From assembly GCA_030668425.1 (NCBI GenBank), contig DAOUTY010000029.1, positions 1-12,160 on the forward strand: a stretch of DNA of 12,160 bases, written 5' to 3'. The translations under genes and the position numbers were made by a program. Under the pieces are notes generated by a model, which made no database searches, had not been told where the DNA came from, and was given only the letters and a program-made list of their open reading frames with translations. Source of the DNA: Chloroflexota bacterium (GTDB taxonomy: Bacteria > Chloroflexota > Dehalococcoidia > SZUA-161). Shown here piece after piece: positions 1 to 6,797 of this stretch; positions within the stretch are counted from its first letter, which is position 1, and each line of letters starts with the position of its first letter.

Positions 1-54
1 CGTCGGCCAACCTACCCATTCGAAACTGCCAGCCCTTGATCTCGCCGCCCCTGT

Positions 55-153
55 CATTGCGAGGCGTTCTGAGCCTGTCGAAGGGCTCCGAAGCAATCTC
101 TGCGCCCGACGACCTCACCAGCGTTGAGATTGCTTCACCTGCGGCTCGCAATG
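55..153. repeat. Nested inverted-repeat element (dispersed GAAGCAATCTC-type repeat)
   Basis: Two nested pairs of complementary arms are visible. CATTGCGAG (55-63) pairs with CTCGCAATG (145-153), and GAAGCAATCTC (90-100) pairs with GAGATTGCTTC (126-136). A smaller hairpin, GAGCC...GGCTC (71-88), lies inside the left half around a CCTGTCGAAGG core. The whole unit is about 99 bp, has no ORF of its own, and could fold as a long stem in RNA or act as a MITE-like unit. Words of this kind (CATTGCGAG, GAAGCAATCTC, GAGCCTGTCGAAGG) are familiar from dispersed intergenic repeats in Dehalococcoidia and other bacteria. Only one copy lies in the window, so its dispersed nature is inferred from familiarity and not shown here. 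Confidence 0.6.
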
Positions 154-216
154 CCAGGAAACTGATTCCGTTCACGGATTATAGTCGAATTTCGGAACAA
201 TACAACGGAAATAGAA

Positions 217-244
217 AAGGGCTCAGCGTCAGCGCTGAGCCCTT
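217..244 (-). terminator. Rho-independent terminator of cooS
   Basis: A perfect 12-bp stem (217-228 with 233-244) with a 4-nt loop lies about 30 bp past the cooS stop codon. Read on the minus strand, the stem is followed directly by TTTT and further T-rich sequence (bases 218 down to about 209). This is the classic intrinsic terminator shape and orientation for cooS. It separates that gene from the repeat element to its left. Confidence 0.85.
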
Positions 245-275
245 CATTTACCTGCAGCTAAGCTGCTTTATCGCC

Positions 276-2249
276 TTACTTGATCGAATATGCCCCGTGC
301 TTTCCAGGAGCGAATTCGGCTGGCAGATAGGTTGCGCTTCGAGCATACCTTGTCGGGCTGTACTCCTCCAACTTGAGCGCCTTTCGCTTAGCATCAATGT
401 GAGCTAACGCCTCCTCAACAGCCTTCTTGTGATCAGGCTCGAAGTAGAAGGCCGCGCCTACTTTCTCCTTCCACCCCTCGGTAATTATCCTGGTGACCTC
501 TTCGGAACCGGCGACAGGGGAGCCTATACCCATCCAGGTGGTGACGCCAGAGGCCACAAAGTACATCCCTATGGAGATCGCTTTTTCCGACATCCACTCA
601 GGAGCAAATCCCGCTGCCGGCAGGTCGCTGATATCCTCACCCAGGCCACCCTCGGTAGCACACTGGGCGAGCACAGTCAGTATACGCGTGTTATCGACAC
701 ACGAGCCCATATGCAGTACCGGGGGGATACCTATCGTATGACAGATCTCCTTGAGTCCGGGCCCACACTGCTCCATAACCTCAGGCGTCAGCAGGCCCTG
801 CTTGGCACAGGCAATAGCATTACACCCGGTGGTCACTACAATCACGTCGTTCTTAATCAGCTCCTTAACGATGTAAACGTGCGGGTCATCATGCGTCACC
901 CTAGGGTTGTTACAGCCGACTACGCCAGCGGCGCCCCGTATACGCCCCGACATGATTGCATCATTCAGCGGGCGGAAGGACTCGCGCAGGCTTCCACCCA
1001 GCATATACGAAATATACTCGTGGGAGAAACCGGCAACAAGGCGGTCCTGCACATCCGGAATGTTCACCGCTCCCCTGTTGGGGTAGTTATCGATCGCTGT
1101 GCGCAGAATAGTCTTGGCTATACTCATAGCTTCATGTTCGTTGAACTCTATGTGCAGGGCACCGGTAATCTTCGCCTTAGGGGAGGTGCTGATGATCTTG
1201 GTGTGATAGTTTTCAGCCACCTTCACTATACCCTGCATGATGCACTGGATATCCACCACCATGGCGTCTATAGCCCCGGTGAGAATGGCCAGCTCCTGTG
1301 CAAGGAAGTTGCCCAACAACGGTACCCCCTGGCGCATCAGGATCTCATTAGCGGTGCAGCAGACACCTGTCAGGTTGATTCCCTTGGCCCCCTTGGACTT
1401 GGCATATTCCAAGATTTCAGGGTCACTGGCCGCCGCCACGATTAGCTCGGATAGTGTTGGCTCATGGCCGTGTATAACAACGTTTACCTCGTCCTCCCGC
1501 AGGGTGCCGAAGTTGGACCCTGCAGCTACCGGGCTCGGAGTGCCGAATAGTATATCGCTGACGTCAGTGCTGAGCATGGAACCACCCCAGCCATCGGCCA
1601 GGGCGTTGCGCAGGCCGTGATCCAGGATATGCTCCGCATCCTGGTCATTTCCGATATGGGTTCTATGCAATGTCTCCACGACTTCGCGATCCACCCCTCG
1701 GGGGGTAATGCCCAGTTTGCTCCATATCTCCTGCCTCTTGGCTGGGGCCCTCTGGACATAGAGCAACTCACCTTCCTGGCGGCCAAACTCGCCCAGGGCT
1801 GCCTTGGCCACGTCTATGGCAAGCTCTTCCTTGCTTTTCTCCCCCTCTGGAACGCTCAGATACTGGGCTACTGCTTTCAGCTTCCTCTCATCCTTTATCC
1901 GGTAGTCCGGCGCTTCGCCTGTGGCAGCAGCCATCAGCGTGTGCGCCATATCCCGGCCATGGTCGGAGTGAGCCGCCGCGCCCGCAGCACACATACGAAT
2001 GAGATTCCTGGCCGCAACTGTCTCTTTGGTAGCCCCGCAGATGCCCACTGTAGTCTTGCCCACCAGTCGGCATGGCCCCATAAAACAAATCTTGCAGCAA
2101 TTCCCCTCATGCCCGATAGGGCAGGGCTTCGTTTCCTCAGCCCGGCTGAAAGCCGTTGATACCCCCTCGTCCTGGGCTTTGTCGAGCATGTCGAGTACTA
2201 CGGGATCAATGCTCTTCTTGATAGGTTCGGAGCTTTTCTTCTCGGCCAT
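276..2249 (-). CDS. cooS: Anaerobic Ni-Fe carbon monoxide dehydrogenase catalytic subunit
   Basis: Catalyses CO + H2O to CO2 + 2H+ + 2e- as a soluble homodimer, feeding electrons to a ferredoxin-type partner or supplying CO to acetyl-CoA synthase. The 657 residues fit the family's usual size of about 640. Ligands can be read in order: D-cluster C43 and C51; B-cluster C52, C55, C60 and C71; C-cluster HGHEP at 260-264, C297 or C298 (TGVCCT), C336 (DIQC), C446 (VVGC), C476 (TTGC) and C517 (MGSC). The catalytic Lys is K556 in WMSEKA. All Ni-Fe-S ligands are therefore present and the enzyme should be active. The ATG at 2247-2249 follows an AAGGAGT Shine-Dalgarno (2254-2260). A terminator lies downstream and the gene stands alone: no cooF, cooC, hydrogenase or acs gene is in the window. 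Whether it serves CO oxidation or carbon fixation cannot be told from here. Confidence 0.97.
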   Translation of the reverse strand: MAEKKSSEPIKKSIDPVVLDMLDKAQDEGVSTAFSRAEETKPCPIGHEGNCCKICFMGPCRLVGKTTVGICGATKETVAARNLIRMCAAGAAAHSDHGRDMAHTLMAAATGEAPDYRIKDERKLKAVAQYLSVPEGEKSKEELAIDVAKAALGEFGRQEGELLYVQRAPAKRQEIWSKLGITPRGVDREVVETLHRTHIGNDQDAEHILDHGLRNALADGWGGSMLSTDVSDILFGTPSPVAAGSNFGTLREDEVNVVIHGHEPTLSELIVAAASDPEILEYAKSKGAKGINLTGVCCTANEILMRQGVPLLGNFLAQELAILTGAIDAMVVDIQCIMQGIVKVAENYHTKIISTSPKAKITGALHIEFNEHEAMSIAKTILRTAIDNYPNRGAVNIPDVQDRLVAGFSHEYISYMLGGSLRESFRPLNDAIMSGRIRGAAGVVGCNNPRVTHDDPHVYIVKELIKNDVIVVTTGCNAIACAKQGLLTPEVMEQCGPGLKEICHTIGIPPVLHMGSCVDNTRILTVLAQCATEGGLGEDISDLPAAGFAPEWMSEKAISIGMYFVASGVTTWMGIGSPVAGSEEVTRIITEGWKEKVGAAFYFEPDHKKAVEEALAHIDAKRKALKLEEYSPTRYARSATYLPAEFAPGKHGAYSIK

Positions 2250-2297
2250 TTTTACTCCTTTGACAAAGATTATTGGGATCGATATTTGCCATTTCTA

Positions 2298-2326
2298 ATG
2301 TTATCACACCTCAATAGATATGTAAA
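2298..2326 (-). promoter_or_regulatory. Candidate cooS promoter
   Basis: On the minus strand TTTACA (2321-2326) and TAACAT (2298-2303) are separated by 17 bp. The predicted start near 2291 gives a leader of about 40 nt before the cooS ATG. The two hexamers match the sigma-70 consensus only moderately. No CooA-like or FNR-like palindrome was found nearby. The promoter is divergent from that of tRNA-Pro, with roughly 30 bp between the two -35 boxes. Confidence 0.4.
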
Positions 2327-2354
2327 TCTTCCCGGGTGCAAATTTTTTAGCTCG

Positions 2355-2383
2355 TTGCTAACACTAGTTCATTGGTCTATAAT
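2355..2383 (+). promoter_or_regulatory. tRNA-Pro(CGG) promoter
   Basis: TTGCTA (2355-2360), a 17-bp spacer and a perfect TATAAT (2378-2383) end 8 bp before the first base of the mature tRNA. The transcript would therefore start at or within a few bases of the tRNA 5' end, leaving almost no 5' leader. Confidence 0.75.
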
Positions 2384-2391
2384 CTTGCCAT

Positions 2392-2470
<79 letters not shown>

Positions 2471-2625
2471 TTTGTTTAACCTCTTTGCATTCCCGCACCA
2501 CCTATATCCAAACACAATCGCGAGAATTCAGCGCAGCCGGCCTGATTAATACGATCCCACGATATTTTAACTACATTTAGCCCTGCCAGTCGCTCTATTT
2601 CCAGAGTATCCCGCCGTCGGTCCAG

Positions 2626-2654
2626 TTGAAATTCTACGCTCGGTAGAATAGAGT
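2626..2654 (+). promoter_or_regulatory. Crotonase gene promoter with inverted repeat in the spacer
   Basis: TTGAAA (2626-2631) and TAGAGT (2649-2654) are 17 bp apart, about 31 bp upstream of the start codon of the 2686 gene. The spacer is almost entirely filled by a perfect inverted repeat, ATTCTAC-GCTCG-GTAGAAT (2631-2649). A dyad between the -35 and -10 boxes is a typical place for a repressor operator. As RNA it would lie upstream of the transcript, so a DNA-binding role is more likely than a hairpin role. The -10 box is a weak match. Confidence 0.45.
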
Positions 2655-2685
2655 GTATAGACCAATTAAACACAGGAGGCATTAA

Positions 2686-3513
2686 ATGTCCTATAAAGCA
2701 CTTATTGTGGAAAAAGAAGGCCCGGTAGCAGTCATAACTTTGAACCGCCCCGAGGTAGGCAATTCCTTCGATATGACTCTGGGATTAGAATTCGATCACG
2801 AGATAAGACATGTAAGTGAAGACCAGAACGTCAGGACGGTAATCATCACCGGAGCTGGTAAGTACTTCAGCACCGGTACAGATCTCAGTATGTGGACTGC
2901 TCCAGAGCGTCACGCCAGTGAGGAGGGCGACGCACAGAATTTATTACCGTCTGAGGATGATGAGACCTTTGGCAAAGGAACTGCCGTGGCCTCTGCAATC
3001 AGGATCAGGAACATGCCCAAGCCAGTAATCGCTGCCGTGAATGGCACTGCGGCCGGCCTTGGTTTTTCTGTTGCCCTGGCCTGTGACATCATTATCGCCT
3101 CCGATAGGGCCAGATTCAGCATGGCGTTCGTTAGGCGTGGTGTCGCCCCTGACACCGGCGCTTCATTCAACCTGCCCCGTGTCGTCGGCCCGCAAAGAGC
3201 ATGTGAACTGACCTTCACCGGTGACACCATCGACGCCGCAGAGGCCGAACGTATAGGCCTGGCAAGCAGGGTAGTCCCTCACGATAAACTGATGACGGCG
3301 GCCAGAGAGCTGGCGGAGAGAATAGCGAAAAACCCGCCGCTCGCCGTGGGACTCGCCAAGTCACAGCTTTATCAGGGGATGATGGAGACAGATATGCTCA
3401 AGCATATGAAGCTGGAAGTAGAGACTATGGGGAAACTCATGAAAACAGCGGATTTTATAGAAGCTGCGTCAGCCTTCATGGAGAAGCGGGAGCCGGTCTT
3501 CAAAGGCGAGTAA
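2686..3513 (+). CDS. Crotonase-fold enoyl-CoA hydratase/isomerase family protein (PaaG-like)
   Basis: This 275-residue protein has the crotonase fold, which binds acyl-CoA thioesters and stabilises an enolate. Oxyanion-hole segments are GKYFSTGTD (about 58-66) and GTAAGLG (120-126), followed by ACDI at 132-135. The two catalytic glutamates of true enoyl-CoA hydratases are absent: S128 and F148 occupy those places. Instead RRGVAPDTG carries D156, as in PaaG-type and dienoyl-CoA isomerases with AF..iGL.PD.G. An isomerase acting on an unsaturated or ring-derived CoA ester is thus more likely than a hydratase; the substrate is unknown. AGGAGG (2674-2679) lies 6 bp before the ATG. The gene is alone, with no beta-oxidation or aromatic-degradation partner nearby. 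It is bracketed by the tRNA-Pro 3' end and its 35-bp copy, so it may have arrived by integration. Confidence 0.9.
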   Translation: MSYKALIVEKEGPVAVITLNRPEVGNSFDMTLGLEFDHEIRHVSEDQNVRTVIITGAGKYFSTGTDLSMWTAPERHASEEGDAQNLLPSEDDETFGKGTAVASAIRIRNMPKPVIAAVNGTAAGLGFSVALACDIIIASDRARFSMAFVRRGVAPDTGASFNLPRVVGPQRACELTFTGDTIDAAEAERIGLASRVVPHDKLMTAARELAERIAKNPPLAVGLAKSQLYQGMMETDMLKHMKLEVETMGKLMKTADFIEAASAFMEKREPVFKGE

Positions 3514-3563
3514 TATATACGCTGCTTAATAACAAATCGATATAATATAACACTCAGTACGCT

Positions 3564-3598
<35 letters not shown>

Positions 3599-3632
3599 CC
3601 CCCCTGTTATACCGCCTCTGGAGTTCACCAAC

Positions 3633-3646
3633 GACCACATGTGGTC
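3633..3646. promoter_or_regulatory. 14-bp perfect palindrome, possible operator
   Basis: GACCACATGTGGTC is a perfect 14-bp palindrome that ends 18 bp upstream of the -35 box of the promoter before the 3780 gene. That position suits an activator or repressor dimer. No regulator gene adjoins it and no second copy was noticed in the window. Confidence 0.4.
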
Positions 3647-3664
3647 AAAGGTAATGGTCAGGTA

Positions 3665-3693
3665 TTGCACTCAGGCCATCCAGGTGTTATGAT
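3665..3693 (+). promoter_or_regulatory. Candidate promoter of the ABM-domain gene
   Basis: TTGCAC (3665-3670), a 17-bp spacer and TATGAT (3688-3693) predict a start near 3700 and a leader of about 80 nt. An inverted repeat AGGCCA/TGGCCT (3673-3678 and 3696-3701) flanks the -10 box and could be a second regulatory dyad. The palindrome at 3633-3646 lies just upstream. Confidence 0.5.
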
Positions 3694-3779
3694 TCTGGCC
3701 TAATTCAACTACATGCCAGTAGTGAAGGTGCATTCCAGAAGGCAACCTTTTCATAAACTACCCGAACAAGGAGGGCACG

Positions 3780-4091
3780 ATGGCTGTAAAAATCATAATC
3801 GAACGGTCTATGAGCCCCGATAACCAGGCAGAGGTCGCAGAGTTGTTGATGGATTTGCGGGCAAAGGCAATGCACCATCTAGGCTATGTATCCGGGGAGA
3901 CGCTGTTCTCGGTGGATCGCGCGGGCACCCACTTGGTGATCAGCACCTGGGACAGCCTGCGCGAATGGAAGGACTGGGAGAAAGATACAAACCGAATGGC
4001 GATTGTGAGCAAGATAGAGGCGCTCCTGAGTGCTCCCAGCAAGGTAGCCGTTTTCGCAACAACTCCCCGTTCCATAGCCGAAGGTGTGTGA
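3780..4091 (+). CDS. Antibiotic biosynthesis monooxygenase (ABM)-domain protein
   Basis: This 103-residue protein reads as one dimeric alpha/beta ABM ferredoxin-like domain (Pfam PF03992). It has an opening strand VKIIIERSM (3-11), an amphipathic helix AEVAELLMDLRAKAM (17-31), GYVSGETL (35-42), HLVISTWDS (51-59), then REWKDWEKDTNR (61-72) and a closing strand KVAVFATTP (88-96). Family members include cofactor-free monooxygenases, heme-degrading enzymes and many small proteins of unknown substrate. No IsdG-type heme residues are clearly seen, so the substrate is open. AAGGAGG (3768-3774) precedes the ATG by 5 bp. The gene has its own promoter and converges on mazG with a 47-bp gap that shows no obvious terminator. 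Confidence 0.8.
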   Translation: MAVKIIIERSMSPDNQAEVAELLMDLRAKAMHHLGYVSGETLFSVDRAGTHLVISTWDSLREWKDWEKDTNRMAIVSKIEALLSAPSKVAVFATTPRSIAEGV

Positions 4092-4138
4092 GCTGGACAG
4101 CTTGAAAGCCAATAGCGGTTGAGACGGTGAACTAAAAC

Positions 4139-4918
4139 TCAGCCCTCTAACTCCCGCTTGGCCTCGTCCCATAGAGCGTTTAGCTCATCGAATGAGAGGT
4201 CGCGCAGCAGAACCCCTTGCTCTCGGCAACTGTCCTCCATACAGCGAAAGCGTTGGCAGAACCGCTCGTTGGCAAGGCGTAACGCTTCCTCAAGGTTCAC
4301 CTCCTGCCAGCGAGCGACATTCACCAGGGCGAACAGGATGTCTCCGAACTCATGAATCTTTTGCTGCGGTGTGCTGGCTCGCTCCAGTTCGCCTACTTCC
4401 TCTGTCAGCTTCTCCAATACTCCCCCAGACTCCTTCCAGTCGAAGCCAACACCAGCAACCCTGCGCTGGATGGAATGACTGTAGCTCAACGCCGGCATAC
4501 CTTTGGGCACGCTGGAAAGCAGTGAATCTCCTTCTTTGCGCTCATTTTGCTTCAGCATCTCCCATTCTTGAGCCACCTCCTCGGCATCACCTGCCTTGGA
4601 TCCGCCAAAAACATGCGGATGGCGTCGTATAAGTTTGGCAGCTATGCCCCGAACCACATCTCTCATCTCAAACTCACCTGCTTCGCTGGCCATCTGCGCA
4701 TGCAGCAGAATCTGCAATAGCAGATCGCCCAGCTCCTCGCAGAGCTTCTCGCCGTTCTCATCATCAAGAGCCTGCAACACCTCATAGGCCTCCTCGATAA
4801 GATAGGGTTTGATCGAGGCATGAGTCTGCTTCCGGTCCCAAGGGCATCCGCCGGGTGCCCTCAGCCTGGCAACTATATGCACCAGGGTGTCAAAACCGCC
4901 GAGATCTTCTTGCTCCAT
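4139..4918 (-). CDS. mazG: Nucleoside triphosphate pyrophosphohydrolase MazG
   Basis: Hydrolyses (d)NTPs to NMP and pyrophosphate; in other bacteria it cleans the nucleotide pool and modulates (p)ppGpp. The 259 residues match the two-domain form (about 263 in E. coli). Domain 1 has GGCPWDRKQTH (23-33), then E42-E43-xx-E46 and E61-E62-xx-D65 (EELGDLL), the Mg2+ ligands. Domain 2 repeats the pattern with E173-E174-xx-E177 (EEVGELE) and E190-xx-D193 (EFGDIL). Both metal sites are intact. The ATG at 4916-4918 has a GGAAAGG-like Shine-Dalgarno. It begins 18 bp after the stop of the 4Fe-4S gene on the same strand and is probably cotranscribed from the promoter near 6012-6040. Confidence 0.95.
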   Translation of the reverse strand: MEQEDLGGFDTLVHIVARLRAPGGCPWDRKQTHASIKPYLIEEAYEVLQALDDENGEKLCEELGDLLLQILLHAQMASEAGEFEMRDVVRGIAAKLIRRHPHVFGGSKAGDAEEVAQEWEMLKQNERKEGDSLLSSVPKGMPALSYSHSIQRRVAGVGFDWKESGGVLEKLTEEVGELERASTPQQKIHEFGDILFALVNVARWQEVNLEEALRLANERFCQRFRCMEDSCREQGVLLRDLSFDELNALWDEAKRELEG

Positions 4919-4936
4919 AAGCCTTTCCGTCTAGCG

Positions 4937-5992
4937 CTACTGCGCCTGTGGTATATGTTCCGCCGGCCTTACCAGATGCAAAGTCAGCGCATCGGGCTCG
5001 CACTTGAGCACACAGATGCCGCACCCCATACATTTTTCAGGATCGACAGAAGCCTTGTATTTCTTCGAGCCCTCTGGCTTCACCATCTCTATGGCATCGA
5101 ATGGGCACCACTCGGTGCAATCCTGGCACCCATTGCAAAGGTCTTGAGCAATCCGGGCTTCGTACCTGCTCCTGGCAATGCATTTGGTCACTGGCACCTG
5201 AAATCTGTTCAGGGGCTGGTAGATCATGCAGCAGTCGGTACAGCAGTTGCACATTCCCCAGCGAGGTCTCATGCGCGTCGAGTTCTCGCAGGTATGAATC
5301 AGTCCGAGTGCCTCACATTCGTCAATCAAGGCCATAGCTTCATCCGCAGAGATTCTCTTGCCCGCGTTGCGGCTTATTAAATACTCAGCGCTTAGATTGA
5401 ACTGGATATCGACCATGTCATGGGATTTCCCACACTTCGTGCCCACCGCTTCCTTTCGCCTGCGGCAGGTACAATAGGTAACGGCTATTGAGCGAGCCGA
5501 GTTCATTATCTGCCTCATGTCCTCGCAGGGTAGTATCTCCGGGCTGTTGAGAATCGCCTTGTAAGCAGGGACAACTCTCCCTTGAGGTTGCTCCCCCTTA
5601 TCCCAGCTCGCAACCTGATCCCCATCCCATTCATTGACACAGAAATCATCCCACAGCTCAAACAGCTTTCGATCACGTGTTATGTCAACATCAAATGCGC
5701 ACATCGTGATATCATGGAACTGTACAACAGCGAGAGCAAAGCTGGCCTCCTCCAGGTTCTCCGGGCCTCTGGCAAAGACCACCCCCTTTGCATATAAGCC
5801 TTCCAGTTCCTTTTCCACCTCTGCCACATTCATACCCAGCTTGTCTGCCAGCGCCTGGTATTTCATGGGCAAAAGAGCGACAAGCTCAGCCTGCCCCGGG
5901 GTCATCAAGTATTCCAGTATCCGCCGATAACGAGTTGAATTCTCATAGCCATGCCTCGCCGCCAGAACGGCATACGGCTCACTTGCGTTCAT
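4937..5992 (-). CDS. 4Fe-4S ferredoxin-type protein with N-terminal winged-helix-like region
   Basis: From the chosen start the protein has 351 residues. Residues about 21-75 look like a winged helix (YQALADKLGMNVAEVEKELE, then a VVFARG wing). The middle has a Cys set YCTC (174, 176) with C187, and CNCCTDCC (248-255), which could hold another metal centre. The C-terminus is a standard 2[4Fe-4S] ferredoxin: C286, C289, C292, C296 and C321, C324, C327, C331. The role is unknown; electron transfer or redox-linked regulation are both possible. The longest frame begins with TTG at 6038-6040, but that codon lies inside the promoter -35 box. ATG 5990-5992, 8 bp after GAGGAGG, is therefore the better start (ATG 5996-5998 is too close). 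First gene of an operon with mazG. Confidence 0.85.
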   Translation of the reverse strand: MNASEPYAVLAARHGYENSTRYRRILEYLMTPGQAELVALLPMKYQALADKLGMNVAEVEKELEGLYAKGVVFARGPENLEEASFALAVVQFHDITMCAFDVDITRDRKLFELWDDFCVNEWDGDQVASWDKGEQPQGRVVPAYKAILNSPEILPCEDMRQIMNSARSIAVTYCTCRRRKEAVGTKCGKSHDMVDIQFNLSAEYLISRNAGKRISADEAMALIDECEALGLIHTCENSTRMRPRWGMCNCCTDCCMIYQPLNRFQVPVTKCIARSRYEARIAQDLCNGCQDCTEWCPFDAIEMVKPEGSKKYKASVDPEKCMGCGICVLKCEPDALTLHLVRPAEHIPQAQ

Positions 5993-6011
5993 GTTCATCG
6001 CCTCCTCGGCA

Positions 6012-6040
6012 ATTATATAGTGCCCCTCCTGCCTTGACAA
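6012..6040 (-). promoter_or_regulatory. Promoter of the 4Fe-4S/mazG operon
   Basis: On the minus strand TTGTCA (6035-6040) and a perfect TATAAT (6012-6017) are 17 bp apart. The start would fall near 6005, only about a dozen bases before the ATG at 5990-5992 and right at the GAGGAGG Shine-Dalgarno. The leader is therefore very short, and the TTG codon at 6038-6040 cannot be the start codon. The -35 box overlaps that of the divergent promoter for the 6084 gene. Confidence 0.7.
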
Positions 6041-6063
6041 GGCAAAAGGCGGTCGACTACCAT
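6034..6063 (+). promoter_or_regulatory. Divergent promoter of the DUF1461 gene
   Basis: A perfect TTGACA (6034-6039) is followed after 18 bp by TACCAT (6058-6063). Its -35 box overlaps the TTGTCA of the opposite promoter by five bases, so RNA polymerase could probably occupy only one of the two at a time. The predicted start lies near 6070, about 15 bp before the GTG start codon. Confidence 0.5.
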
Positions 6064-6083
6064 AGCCGTGCTAGGGGGATTCG

Positions 6084-6797
6084 GTGAAAGCACTGACAGC
6101 GATAGCTGGTGTCCTGTTCGTAATCTGCATCCCTATGTTCCTTCTCACCACTGATCTGAGGCTTGCTGCAAACGACATCCGCCTCTATCAGTACGGTTTC
6201 AACAAATATCAGGTCAGTGCAGCAACAGGACTGGACAACGAGGAACTGGTCGATGCAGCTGATCGAATGATCACCTACTTCAACTCAGACGAGGAATTCT
6301 TCGAAACCGATCTCTTCAACCAGCGTGAACTGGCTCACCTGAAGGATGTCAAAGGGCTGATACAGCTAGCATTCTATCTCCAACTGGCTTCTCTGGCCTA
6401 CATAGCCGTCTATGTAGTTATCAATTTCGCGTTACGACGCGGCGCTTTTTGGCCAGGTCTCGCGAAATATGTGATTTGGGGAAGTGGAACTACTATTGCT
6501 CTGCTCGCCGTATCCGGGCTCTGGGCCGTAATCAACTTCGACAGCCTCTTCTTATTGTTTCACCTGGTTGGCTTTAGCAACGACCTATGGCAGCTCTACC
6601 CGGGAGACAACATGCTTCTAATGTTCCCTCAAGAATTCTTCAACGATGCCGCCCTGTTCGTAGCAGCAGCAGCGATCGGCGAAGCAATAATCATCGGTGG
6701 GATTGCCTGGGGCTTCCTGAAGCTAAGGGGAAAGGCAAAAAACGAAGCCGCCCTCGTCAATTCACATGCAGACGGGGACGGCAGTATTCAACCTTAG
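6084..6797 (+). CDS. DUF1461 (TIGR01906-type) integral membrane protein
   Basis: This 237-residue protein has four predicted membrane segments, at about 4-22, 92-115, 129-150 and 189-212. A roughly 70-residue extracytoplasmic loop after the first segment (24-90) contains LYQYGFNKYQVSAATGLDNEEL. The family signature FHLVGFSNDLWQLYP (159-173) and FPQEFF (181-186) lie in the second loop. These match the DUF1461 family (PF07314), whose function is unknown. The GTG start at 6084-6086 follows AGGGGG (6073-6078). The gene is divergent from the 4Fe-4S operon and its end overlaps the end of fmdB on the other strand by 4 bp. The C-terminal tail after 215 is charged and presumably cytoplasmic. Confidence 0.85.
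   Translation: MKALTAIAGVLFVICIPMFLLTTDLRLAANDIRLYQYGFNKYQVSAATGLDNEELVDAADRMITYFNSDEEFFETDLFNQRELAHLKDVKGLIQLAFYLQLASLAYIAVYVVINFALRRGAFWPGLAKYVIWGSGTTIALLAVSGLWAVINFDSLFLLFHLVGFSNDLWQLYPGDNMLLMFPQEFFNDAALFVAAAAIGEAIIIGGIAWGFLKLRGKAKNEAALVNSHADGDGSIQP

Noticed and set aside
36..407. Plus-strand open frame across the repeat, terminator and 3' end of cooS
   Set aside because: It translates through the inverted repeat, the terminator stem and the antisense of cooS, with no recognisable protein.
429..1445. A 338-codon open frame on the plus strand opposite cooS
   Set aside because: It lies wholly antisense to a gene with every family motif, its product has no recognisable domain, and no ribosome site precedes it. 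It is a shadow of high-GC coding sequence.
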